In this document: positions 10,184 through 19,691 of the stretch, piece after piece
Numbering within the stretch: position 1 is the first letter of the stretch
Layout: each line of letters begins with the position of its first letter
DNA from: Saussurea involucrata
Taxonomy: Eukaryota; Streptophyta; Magnoliopsida; Asterales; Asteraceae
DNA length: 64,000 nucleotides
Assembly: GCA_033807775.1 (NCBI GenBank)
Contig: CM066321.1
Span: 251,522,422 to 251,586,421 of the forward strand
Direction of reading: 5' to 3'
The notes under the pieces: model-generated
Database searches by the model: none
The model's input: only the letters and a program-made list of their open reading frames with translations
What the model was told of the DNA's origin: nothing
Position numbers and translations under genes: made by a program

Positions 10184-12592
10184 ATGGCCAACTCAAACAC
10201 AAACACTCACTATATCGACAATGGTTCTCTTGCAAAACCCCCTAGATTTTCCAGAGACAACTTCAACTTATGGAAAAATAGGATGACACTCTTCTTAGAA
10301 GGTGTAGACCCTACTATAACTTACTATCTTGAAAACGGTCCACACATCCCTGTAACGATTGATCCTGTCGTTCCAGCCACTGCAACTAGAGCTGCTATTC
10401 CAGAAAGGCTGATTCCAAAGGAAATCCATCATTGGACCGATGAAGACAAGAAGAAAGTGGCTATAGATACAAAAGCCAGATCCATACTATCCATGGCCCT
10501 TCCTGACGAAGTCTACCATTCCGTCATGAACCTGAAATCCTCAAAAGCCATGTGGGACACAATATGTGTTCAGTATGAAGGAACGTCTGAAGTCCAGGAT
10601 TCAAGAAAGATCAACCTGGTAAGACAATACGAAAGTTTCATCTCTGGTAAGAATGAAACTCTCTCTGAAGTACATCAACGTTTTAATTGCTTAATTATAG
10701 ATCTTAAAACGGTTGGTAAGGAATATTCTAACTTTGAAGTTCTGACAAAGTTTTTAGAATGTTTACCTGAAAGCTGGGACAATTATTCCATGTGTCTCAA
10801 GCTGTCAAAAGATCTAAGATCAATGACACTTGCTACCTTATATGGCACATTGCTGAATCATGAGCAATCTAGCCATCTTAAGAAGAATCTTGTAAAAGAT
10901 TCCAAAAGCACCTCTGTTGCTTTAATCTCAGAGGAACCTTCTACTCAGCGACCCGTGGTCACTATCACTGAGTTAGAAAGTAACTCTGAAAGGTCATCAG
11001 ATTCTGATTCTTCAGATGATGAATCCTTGGCTCTCCTAACTAAAAAGTTCAGGAGATTCGCCAAGAAGAAAATGTTTAGAAAGAGCAAAACTCTTTCTAT
11101 AGCTGACAAGCCTAAGTCATCAGCTTTTGTTGATAAGGCTACTGCTACTTGTTTTAACTGCGAAAAGACGGGTCATTTCGCTAACGAGTGCAGGTCAAAG
11201 AAAATCATGAGACCTTCAGCCTTTACAAAGAAATCCTTTATTCCAAGGAATAAAGACGACAAATACTTAAAGCTGAAGGAGAAGTATGCAAAGCTGAAAA
11301 GCTTTAAGAAGAAGGGAAAAGGCCTAATGGCTGACTATGATTGGGCTGCTTCTGATGAAGAAGCCTCATCATCTGATTCTGAAGATGATGAAGCAAATCA
11401 ATGTCTCATGGCCAAGATTGAAGAAGAGGAAGAAAGTTCAAACATTCCCTCCACTTCAACATCTGCCATTCAGGTATCACCCTCCTTCTTTACCAATATT
11501 GTAAATATTGATGAAGCTGATAGTCTCCGTAAAATCAAACTACTGACTAGAAGTTTATACGAAGCCATGAACGGCAAAGCTGTGGTTGAAAACCAAAATC
11601 TTGATCTCGCAGAAAAGCTTAAAAATTGCCACCTTCAAATAGAAAAGCTTTCTAAATTTGAAGAAGATTTTAAAGATCAAGTCCATTTAAATCAGCTAGT
11701 CAAAATTGAACGAGCGGAAGCTATCGCTGCATTAAAAGCTGAACAAGCTACTGTTGAAGGATGGTGTAATTCTTCAACAAAGATAACTGAGATAATTAAG
11801 GCTCAGATTCCTCTGAGTGATAAACGTGGTCTGGGTTATAAATATGATACTCCAATACCAACCACTGAACGTTCAATGCTTAAATTTGGAACGTTCGTAT
11901 CCTCAGTAGCTGACACTTTTTCATCTCAGTACTCCTCGTCGATTACACCAATCCCTGAGGAAACTCCTACCTCCTCAAAAGGCAAGGAGAAAATGGTTTA
12001 TTCAAAACCTACCTCTGTCTCTAAAGATAAAGGTAAAGGAATTGTAATTTATCAAAATCCTCAGAAGGGTACTTTAGTACCTAAGCTGAATGCTTCCAAA
12101 GCCTTAGTGATTCATTCATCTGGTTCTAGAAATCAGACCTCTGGATCAGTTCAGCGACCTACTCCTAGACTCAGAGTAGATATCCTTGGTAAGAAATCTG
12201 AAGAACTGAATGTTCGTCCTATTTCAAAAACCAATAGTGTACTTGGTGCTGGCACTTCTAATTCCAAATTAAAAGCACAGCACTCAAGTGGTCCTAGAAC
12301 TAATTTTAGTTATAGGAAATGTTATCACTGTGGACTTACCGATCATATTGCAAGTAAGTGTCCCACAGCCACCAAAGCTGATAAGATAGCTAAGGTGAAG
12401 ATAGCACCCAAGAAGACCAAACCAGTTGCAAGTCAGGTCAAGGTGACTCCTACCGCTGAGGTCAAGAAATTGACCAAAGTGAAGAAAGACAAAGCTGAAT
12501 CTTCAAATGCTGCGAAGACTGCTGAACCCATTCCAACCACTTCCACTGACAAACGCGTATACATGGTGAATTGGGTACCCAAGCAAAACTAA
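10184..12592 (+). CDS. gag: Gag polyprotein, two zinc knuckles (A2)
   Basis: An 802-residue structural protein that would build the cytoplasmic virus-like particle and bind the element RNA. Residues about 26-235 look like the copia Gag (UBN2-type) capsid domain. There are two CCHC knuckles far apart: Cys323-Cys336 (CFNCEKTGHFANEC) and Cys713-Cys726 (CYHCGLTDHIASKC). Between them lies a Lys-rich, then acidic Ser-rich, then coiled-coil-like stretch (about 445-530). The C-terminus is basic and ends WVPKQN before TAA. The start is the first ATG after the primer site, 66 bases downstream. Pol continues in the same frame after the stop. Long Gags with a C-terminal extension are usual for Sireviruses; a second distant knuckle is less so. 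Confidence 0.95.
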   Translation: MANSNTNTHYIDNGSLAKPPRFSRDNFNLWKNRMTLFLEGVDPTITYYLENGPHIPVTIDPVVPATATRAAIPERLIPKEIHHWTDEDKKKVAIDTKARSILSMALPDEVYHSVMNLKSSKAMWDTICVQYEGTSEVQDSRKINLVRQYESFISGKNETLSEVHQRFNCLIIDLKTVGKEYSNFEVLTKFLECLPESWDNYSMCLKLSKDLRSMTLATLYGTLLNHEQSSHLKKNLVKDSKSTSVALISEEPSTQRPVVTITELESNSERSSDSDSSDDESLALLTKKFRRFAKKKMFRKSKTLSIADKPKSSAFVDKATATCFNCEKTGHFANECRSKKIMRPSAFTKKSFIPRNKDDKYLKLKEKYAKLKSFKKKGKGLMADYDWAASDEEASSSDSEDDEANQCLMAKIEEEEESSNIPSTSTSAIQVSPSFFTNIVNIDEADSLRKIKLLTRSLYEAMNGKAVVENQNLDLAEKLKNCHLQIEKLSKFEEDFKDQVHLNQLVKIERAEAIAALKAEQATVEGWCNSSTKITEIIKAQIPLSDKRGLGYKYDTPIPTTERSMLKFGTFVSSVADTFSSQYSSSITPIPEETPTSSKGKEKMVYSKPTSVSKDKGKGIVIYQNPQKGTLVPKLNASKALVIHSSGSRNQTSGSVQRPTPRLRVDILGKKSEELNVRPISKTNSVLGAGTSNSKLKAQHSSGPRTNFSYRKCYHCGLTDHIASKCPTATKADKIAKVKIAPKKTKPVASQVKVTPTAEVKKLTKVKKDKAESSNAAKTAEPIPTTSTDKRVYMVNWVPKQN

Positions 12593-12613
12593 TCTTCCTT
12601 TGTATTGCAGGTT
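12590..12613 (+). other. Gag stop plus 3' splice-acceptor-like motif (A2)
   Basis: TAA (12590-12592) is followed by a pyrimidine-rich stretch and TTGCAG ending at 12610, then GTT, where pol continues in the gag frame. The same arrangement occurs after the gag stops of family B (25237) and the minus-strand copia (60896). Use as a splice site or for read-through is inference. Confidence 0.5.
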
Positions 12614-15600
12614 AAGAAGGGTATCTGGTATCTCGATAGCGGATGCTCTAGACACATGACTGGAAAGAAAAGCCTGCTCGCTGAATACAAGGAAGAGAAG
12701 GGTCCCTCTGTGACTTTCGGTGGAAATGGAAAAGGACACACCCGAGGGTATGGTGTACTTTGAAATGGTACAACATCCTTCAGAAGAGTCGCATATGTTG
12801 AAGGGCTGAAGCATAATCTTCTGAGCATCAGTCAGCTTTGCGACATGGATAACAAAGTGATTTTCACTAAGGAATCCTGCTTTGTCTCTGACAAAAAGGA
12901 GAAGATAGCTCTCAGCGGTTATCGTTTGGAAAATGTTTACGTTATAAACATGGACTCAACAACCACTGAGAACTCCTGTTTCTTCTCAAAGGCATCTTCT
13001 GATGTCAACTGGCTATGGCACAAGAGGCTTTCACATCTCAACTTCAAGACACTGAATACTCTTTCATCCAAAGAGTTAGTCACTGGTCTACCTCAACATT
13101 CATACGCCAAAGAATCCTTATGTTCAGCGTGTGAAAAAGGGAAGCAGACCAAGGCAAGCTTTAAGTCCAAGCAAGTTTCCTCAGTGTCATCTCCTCTTCA
13201 ACTACTCCATATGGATTTGTTTGGCCCCGTTAACAAACAATCCATCGCTGGAAAGAAATATACGCTGGTCATAGTTGATGAATTCTCTCGTTACACATGG
13301 GTAATGTTTCTCCGTTCTAAGAGTGACACCCCTGAAGAACTCATCACCTTTGTTCGGAAGATGGAAACTCTGAACAATATGACTGTTCACTCAATAAGGA
13401 GTGATCATGGAACTGAATTCAAAAACAGTTCTCTTGATTCCTTCCTTGAGAGCAAGGGTATTTCTCACAACTTTTCGTCAGTGAGAACACCACAACAAAA
13501 CGGAGTCGCTGAAAGAAGAAATAGAACAATTATTGAAGCTGCACGTTCAATGCTCAGCGATTCTCACCTGCCTACTCAGTTTTGGGCAGAAGCTGTCAAC
13601 ACGGCTTGTTTTACGCAAAACAGGTCGCTGATAGTCAAAAGATTCAAAAAGACAGCCTATGAACTTTTTCATGGGAGAAAGCCTTCAATCAGCTTTCTTC
13701 ACATCTTTGGTTGTCAGTGTTTCATACTGAACAACAGAGATGCCCTTGGAAAGTTTGATCCTAAGGCTGATGATGGAATCTTTCTTGGATACTCCTCAGT
13801 TTCCAAAGCCTTCAGCGTCTTCAACCGAAGAAGACAAACTGTAGAAGAAACTATTCACGTCACGTTTGACGAATCCCGTTCAGCGAACTCTAAACCGAAC
13901 GCTGATACAGAAGAACTGAATCAATGGATGTTTTCTCATCTTTGTGATTCAGAAGATGTTCCCACTACTCATACTCATACAACTGAAAATGATGGTCCTA
14001 CTATCATTCCCAATATGCAGAACAGTGAAGCTAAAACATCTTGGGTCTCAGCTGTTCCTATAAATACTATACCCGCAGTTGATCCAAATGTCTCAGAAAT
14101 TCCATCTATTTCTCAGCAATCAGTGAATGAAGTGACAAATGCAAGCATTCCTCTCTTAGCTGATTATCCAGAAGTAGCTGAAGCCTCATCTTCAGTTTCT
14201 CCAGTTCAGACTGAGTCAGCGACGCATGCTCCGGCTCAGCGATGGACTGTAAATCACCCAATCGATCAAATTCTTGGTGATCTTAACGCTGGTATTCAGA
14301 CTCGTAGAAGTGCAGGTAATATTTGTTTATTTGTTAACTTTATTTCTCTAACTGAACCAAAGAAAATAGATGATGCCCTCAGAGATCCAAACTGGGTCAG
14401 CGCTATGCAAGAAGAGCTGACTGAATTCGAAAGAAACAAAGTTTGGAAACTTGTTCGGAGACCAACTGACAAAACAGTGATAGGCACTAAGTGGGTCTAT
14501 CGAAACAAGTTGGACGAACATGGTACTGTAACTCGCAACAAAGCTCGTCTTGTTGCTCAGGGATACAGACAAGAGGAAGGTATAGATTATGACGAAACCT
14601 TTGCTCCAGTAGTAAGACTTGAATCTATTCGTCTTTTCTTAGCATATGATGTACACAAAAACTTCACTGTACATCAAATGGATGTTAAGTCAGCGTTTCT
14701 AAATGGAAAGCTGAATGAAGAAGTTTATGTGGAACAACCTCAAGGATTCTCAGATCCTAAGCGTCCAGGTTATGTTTATAAGCTGGATAAGGCGCTTTAT
14801 GGCTTGAAGCAAGCTCCTCGTGCATGGTATGACACTCTTTCTACTTATCTTCACCTTGAAAAATTTGAGAGAGGTAAGATTGACAAAACTTTGTTTTTTA
14901 GAAAAATAAAAGGTCATATCATTTTAGTTCAAATATATGTTGATGACATTATATTTGGTTCTACTAACCCTGAGCTTTGTACTCGTTTCGCTGATAGAAT
15001 GAAAGATGAATATAAAATGAGTATGATGGGTGAACTAACATATTTCCTTGGTCTTCAGATTAAGCAAACTGAAAAAGGAACTTTTATAAATCAGGGAAAG
15101 TATGTTAAAGATATGCTGAAAAAATTCGACTTAACTGAAAGTTCAGCTATGAAAACCCCTATGGCACCACCGCTGATACTTGATAAGGACACAAAGGGTG
15201 TTCCTGTCAATGTCACGCTGTACCGTGGGATGATCGGCTCACTACTGTATCTTACAGCTAGCCGACCCGATATTATGTTTGCAACATGTCTGTGCGCACG
15301 ATATCAAGCTGAACCTAAGATATCTCATATGAAAGCTGTAAAGCGAATCTTTCGATATCTTAAGGGTACAGCGAATCTAGGTCTTTGGTATCCCAAAGAT
15401 TCAGGATTCGATCTAACCGCCTATTCAGACAGTGATTTTGCAGGTTGCAAAATGGATAGGAAAAGCACCACAGGAGGATGTCAGCTCCTGGGTGGAAAGC
15501 TGGTAAGTTGGACAAGTAAGAAGCAAAACTCAGTGTCCACTTCCACAGCTGAAGCTGAGTATGTAGCCGCTGGAAGCTGCTGTTCTCAAGTCTTGTGGAT

Positions 15601-15883
15601 GAGAAATCAACTACTAGACTATGATCTTCAGTTCTCCAAAATTCCAATCTATTGCGACAGCACAAGTGCCATCGCTATAGCAAACAATCCAGTGCTACAC
15701 TCAAAGACAAAACACATAGAAATCAGATATCATTTTATCAGAGATCATGTGATGAATGGTGATATAGAACTTCATTTTATCTCAACTGATTATCAGTTAG
15801 CTGATTTGTTTACCAAACCTCTTGATGAGACAAGATTCAACTTTCTCATCAGCGAGCTTGGAATGCTGAACTTTGAAGGATAA
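12593..15883 (+). CDS. pol: Pol polyprotein PR-IN-RT-RNase H with one TGA (A2)
   Basis: This is in frame with gag. Protease has the motif WYLDSGCSRHMTG with catalytic Asp at 12635. A TGA at 12761-12763 breaks the frame, probably CGA (Arg) after CpG loss. From ATG 12845 (residue 1) the frame is open for 1012 codons. Integrase has a zinc site (His59, His64, Cys93, Cys96) and a DD35E triad (Asp124, Asp187, Glu223). RT has Asp613 and YVDD with Asp700/Asp701. RNase H has Asp862, Glu903, Asp938 and Asp987. The order PR-IN-RT-RH defines Ty1/copia. All active-site residues are present, so apart from the TGA the enzyme set looks functional. Confidence 0.95.
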
Positions 15884-16062
15884 ATCTTCAGCGGTTCACA
15901 TTTAATCAGCGATACGTTTATACATTCTTGTATAGGCTCTGGATAAAATAAACTTGTACAATCCATTTCATCATCTTCTCTCTGAATAAATTGGGTTAAA
16001 CTGATATCAAGGTATGTTTTCTCTGACAAAACGCATGAAAATGCAAGATTTCAAATTCTTTC

Positions 16063-16137
16063 ATCGCTGAATATCTCTTCCTTAAACAGCGATATTTTGA
16101 AATTTCTTAAAACCCTCACTGATATTTCTATTCAGTG
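16063..16137 (+). other. Inverted repeats in the pol/env spacer of A2
   Basis: ATCGCTG (16063-16069) can pair with CAGCGAT (16087-16093), and CACTGA (16117-16122) with TCAGTG (16132-16137). Two stems occur at the matching place in A1 (3277-3352), though the surrounding sequence has diverged. Confidence 0.45.
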
Positions 16138-16214
16138 CTTCATATTTTCCAAAGAGTCCCTGAGTTTTTCTTTCAAAACCTCAGAGACAACGAAAGAATG
16201 TGAAAGGACAGTTG

Positions 16215-16370
16215 TGACGTCATTGCAACGGATAACACCAGGCACGCTCTTTTTCTGACACACGTTTGCACGTTTCGTTGTCTATCCAATCAAATGCAAA
16301 CACGTGTCCGTGTCATGATGAAAAACTTTCCCGCTCAAGTTTTTCTCTCTCTACTCTCTTCCTATATAAA
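16215..16370 (+). promoter_or_regulatory. Candidate internal promoter of the env-like gene (A2)
   Basis: TGACGTCA (16215-16222), CCAAT (16286-16290), CACGTGTC (16301-16308), TTTCCCGC (16327-16334) and TATATAAA (16363-16370). Distances to the TATA box are 148, 77, 61-62 and 36 bases, against 146, 76, 60 and 35 in A1. The block lies 332 bases after the pol stop and 529 bases before the env-like ATG. The conserved order and spacing argue for a promoter; no transcript evidence is available here. Confidence 0.62.
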
Positions 16371-16884
16371 CACTCTCAAAGTTTATATTTGTCTTTTACG
16401 CGAGTCAATCTTTCTCCGCAAGAAAAGAACACTGTTGCATTTTGTGCTCTCAATCTTCAAGAACTGTTCATCATCTTCTTCATCAAACTCAAGGTTAATA
16501 TGTTCTTATCTATTATCAAATGCGAATAACTTGTTTTGGATCTTATCATTGTTTTACACAAGATCAAACAAAAGAACTCAAAAATAAAATCATTTTCTTT
16601 CATGGTTTTATAAACACAACCATTTCATGGTTGTTCTTCAAGTTTTAAATCTAAAATCTTAAACTTGTTATTCTTTCGTATCCATTTTTTTTAAACTGGA
16701 ATACAAGGCTTATAGGTGTTATATTCGTTTTTTTTCTAAAAAAAAAAAAACAAGAAAAACCCTAATCTTCATTAAGACTTTTTGTCTGAATGAAATGGAC
16801 AAAATTCGAAAAATCTTAATGGAAATTTTCTTTCCACATTAAGATATTTCTTATTTGTTAACATCTTTGGTTGAACTGATAATA

Positions 16885-16887
16885 CAG
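16885..16887 (+). other. CAG acceptor-like site just before the env-like ATG
   Basis: GATAATACAG ends four bases before ATG 16892. A1 has GATTATCAG ending two bases before ATG 4087. The conservation suggests that a leader intron, or splicing from the genomic RNA, ends here. The donor is not identified. Confidence 0.4.
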
Positions 16888-16891
16888 TGAA

Positions 16892-19549
16892 ATGGCAACT
16901 TCAAAGCTGAATATTACCGCTGAGTCCATCTCCGCTGATTCTGAGGAACTGGAAATCACCAAAGCTCCTCAGGTTAAGTTTGAGCTGGATCAACTAGACT
17001 GGACAAAGGCAAACAACCTTTTAGCGCTTCTCGAGTTTCCTCCTCGGAAGCAGGTATCCCATCTAGACGACGCTGTAAATTTTTTGAAGAATAGCCCCAT
17101 CTACACAGCACTGACAATCACACCTCCTGCCAGTCAGCGTCTATTATCCCAATTCTGGTATTCTGCCAGACACACCGACCTACCCTCAGCCAAAGATCCA
17201 TCTAAAACCATCGACTGCATACTCAGCGATACTAAGTATGGCACCATCAAGATAACCCCCGCAATAATCCGCAAAGCTCTGAAATTCCCTAACGCTACCT
17301 CAGAAAACCCTTTCATTCCATTTCCTGACCACAAGAAGCACGCTGACAGGGAAGAAATCATTGCTTTCCTTGATGCGATGGGTTACATCTGGGAGACTGG
17401 AAGAGACAAGCTACCTGAGAAGAAGCTGACGCTGATAAAGAAATCCAAGATGCCCAGCGAGATGAACTTCATCTTCGCTCACCTGATCAGCTGCATGACA
17501 GCGAAATCCGGATCTTCTGATCAAGCCGCTCAACCTCAGCAGGCCATGGGTTACGCACTGCTGAAAGGTCTCAACATTGACTGGGCCTCCATCATCTATG
17601 AAGACCTCATTCAACGTGTTGATTCTGCCGCTGACCGACCAGCATGGGTTCCTTACCCACGATTCATCAGCGCCATCTTTCAATATGGCCTGAAGGACAG
17701 CTATCCTGAAGAGGGTGATCTGAAACTCTCTCAGATTGGCCCTAAAGTTCTCGACTTCAAGCCTGTCGCCAACGAGGTACGTCTCTCTACCCTTCTCACT
17801 CTACTTAATTCTCCGCTTTCTGTGGCTCCTTCAGCGACTATACCCCTCGCTGATTCCCAGGCCACAAAATCCATTCCTTCTAAGAAAAGGAAACAATCTC
17901 TTACCCCTCTTGATTCCAAAAGGATCAAGAAAACCAAGGAGCAACCCCAGCAACTCCATGCTGAAGACTCCTCAGCTCATTCTGAAGAGCTGAAGGAAAG
18001 TTCCGTGGTACGCTCTGCCACACCAATTCAAGCCATCCCTTCTAAACCTACTTCAGCGTCCTTAAACGCTGAGGTTAGAACTTTGGAATCTACCCAACCT
18101 TCGTCAGTCTCTCAAAAGACTGATGAAGTACTTCTCAGCGAATCCAACGCTGAACTTGAAACCCAACCCCAATTCTTATCCTTCACTCCTCCCTCTACTT
18201 CTTTGGACACTCCTCCAGTCAAAACTGGAGATGCCATCATTCAAGAAGCCGTTGAAGCTTCTCATCGAATGACGAAGAAAGGACCTGCAGAGATCTCCAT
18301 CCCTCACGGAACTTTTGAGGGAGATATGGAACACTATGGAGGGACTCGAAACTTTGATGAGTTCGTCAACGCTCCTGCAGGTACAGATCCCACCTTAAAC
18401 ACTGTAACTAAACCTGAAACTTCTGAGCTTTCCTTTGTTCACAAGTACTTATATGTTACAGGTCCTTATTTGGGAGACATCAACCAGTCTCTGAAGTCTA
18501 TGGAGATGAAACTTACGGATCTCACCACCGATCTATCAAATAACTCTACAGCTGTAACAAACGCTGGAGAGAATCTGACGAAGCTGACTATTGTGGTGGA
18601 AAAGAAGGCCTCCTCTGATGACATCAAAGACCTTGATAAAACTCTCGCCGACTTTGCCAAAGTGCTCTCCGACATCTACACTGACTACACCAACCTCAAA
18701 TCATCAGTTTCCACCATTTCCAGCGAGGTTACAACGCTGAAGAAATCGGTTGGTACACTCGAAGGTGATATGTCAGTGGTCAAGACCGACTTGGGCTCAG
18801 TGAAGACCGATCTTAGTTCTGTCAAGACAATGATCGAGACGCTGGTGAACAAGGCAAATAATCCAGCTCCTGCTCCGGCCCCTGCACCTATTTTGGACTC
18901 ATTCACCGCAGAGGATCGCCAAGAGCTGAAGAAAATCACGCCTGCTATTTCTGGCCTAGAAGACAGAATAGCTAAGCTTGAAGGTTGTGTGAAAGTCTCT
19001 GGCCCTGAAGACAAAGACAACACCAATGCTGAGTCTACCCATTCCTCCCCCGCCCATCATGAGAAAGAGGGGGAGAAAAGCGCTGAACAGGAGAAGAGCG
19101 CTGGAGATCAAAATAAGAGCGCTGAAGACCTTTCCCATGATGAATCTATCAGGGGAGAGGGTAATGAAGATCGGATTACTGGACCTCAGGGAGATGAAAA
19201 CCCTGAGGGAACCGAGAACCTCGCCTCTGTATCTGAGGGGGAGCAACTCGAAGAAGATGCTGAGGAATCTGAAGCAGAAGAAGACGAAGACATCGACATC
19301 CCTGAAGCTGAACCATCCTCCTCTCCATGGAACGATGATGATGATGATGAAGATGACGATGATTTTTTTGTTGTCAAACCTGCTCCTCGAACCAAAGCTC
19401 TTAAAGGTATTTCAATAAAAGAACCTTCAGGGGAGAAGACAAAGACAAAGCACTCAGCCTCTGGCGCTGAGAAAAGCAAAGACAAAGGCATCGCTGAAGA
19501 TGATAATCTGGCGATCCTACTTGCAAAGCCGATTTGTCAGGTACACTAA
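16892..19549 (+). CDS. Env-like protein, first part (A2)
   Basis: The 885-codon frame starts at ATG 16892. The N-terminal domain (residues about 40-300) matches A1 and is distantly like the family B env-like protein. A low-complexity Ser/Thr/Pro stretch follows, then a heptad-like helical region (about 525-660), a PAPAPAPAP spacer and an acidic tail with an Asp run (residues about 815-826). I find no signal peptide or clear membrane span, so env-like is a positional name; the function is unknown. An 81-base intron (18381-18461) is probably contained in frame. The printed frame ends GTACACTAA, but the GT at 19541 is probably a donor that joins this part to 19692-20927. If both introns are removed the product would be about 1267 residues. 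Confidence 0.75.
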   Translation: MATSKLNITAESISADSEELEITKAPQVKFELDQLDWTKANNLLALLEFPPRKQVSHLDDAVNFLKNSPIYTALTITPPASQRLLSQFWYSARHTDLPSAKDPSKTIDCILSDTKYGTIKITPAIIRKALKFPNATSENPFIPFPDHKKHADREEIIAFLDAMGYIWETGRDKLPEKKLTLIKKSKMPSEMNFIFAHLISCMTAKSGSSDQAAQPQQAMGYALLKGLNIDWASIIYEDLIQRVDSAADRPAWVPYPRFISAIFQYGLKDSYPEEGDLKLSQIGPKVLDFKPVANEVRLSTLLTLLNSPLSVAPSATIPLADSQATKSIPSKKRKQSLTPLDSKRIKKTKEQPQQLHAEDSSAHSEELKESSVVRSATPIQAIPSKPTSASLNAEVRTLESTQPSSVSQKTDEVLLSESNAELETQPQFLSFTPPSTSLDTPPVKTGDAIIQEAVEASHRMTKKGPAEISIPHGTFEGDMEHYGGTRNFDEFVNAPAGTDPTLNTVTKPETSELSFVHKYLYVTGPYLGDINQSLKSMEMKLTDLTTDLSNNSTAVTNAGENLTKLTIVVEKKASSDDIKDLDKTLADFAKVLSDIYTDYTNLKSSVSTISSEVTTLKKSVGTLEGDMSVVKTDLGSVKTDLSSVKTMIETLVNKANNPAPAPAPAPILDSFTAEDRQELKKITPAISGLEDRIAKLEGCVKVSGPEDKDNTNAESTHSSPAHHEKEGEKSAEQEKSAGDQNKSAEDLSHDESIRGEGNEDRITGPQGDENPEGTENLASVSEGEQLEEDAEESEAEEDEDIDIPEAEPSSSPWNDDDDDEDDDDFFVVKPAPRTKALKGISIKEPSGEKTKTKHSASGAEKSKDKGIAEDDNLAILLAKPICQVH
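18381..18461 (+). other. Probable intron, retained in frame (A2)
   Basis: GTACAG donor after CTGCAG (18380), ATGTTACAG acceptor ending at 18461. The 81 bases equal 27 codons without a stop, phase 1, with the shared string GAGCTTTCCTTTG also found in the A1 intron (5506-5589), where a stop is present. Spliced and unspliced forms would both be open here. Confidence 0.6.
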
Positions 19550-19691
19550 ACTTATTTTTCCTTCCCTGATCATCTCTGAAAAATCAGTTATCCATTCCAC
19601 AAACACCATACACATCCACATTTTTTTCTATCTTTTCTACCCAAGTTCTTTTACCCAGTTCTTATTTGTAAGATCGCTGCGTTTCAGCTAG
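19541..19691 (+). other. Probable intron joining the two env-like parts (A2)
   Basis: GTACAC donor after GTCAG (19540), T-rich body, TTTCAGCTAG at the 3' end (19691). The 151 bases, phase 0, connect the 16892 frame exactly to the frame of 19692-20927. The more consensus TTTCAG ending at 19687 would lead to a stop, so the CTAG acceptor is chosen on reading frame. Confidence 0.5.
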
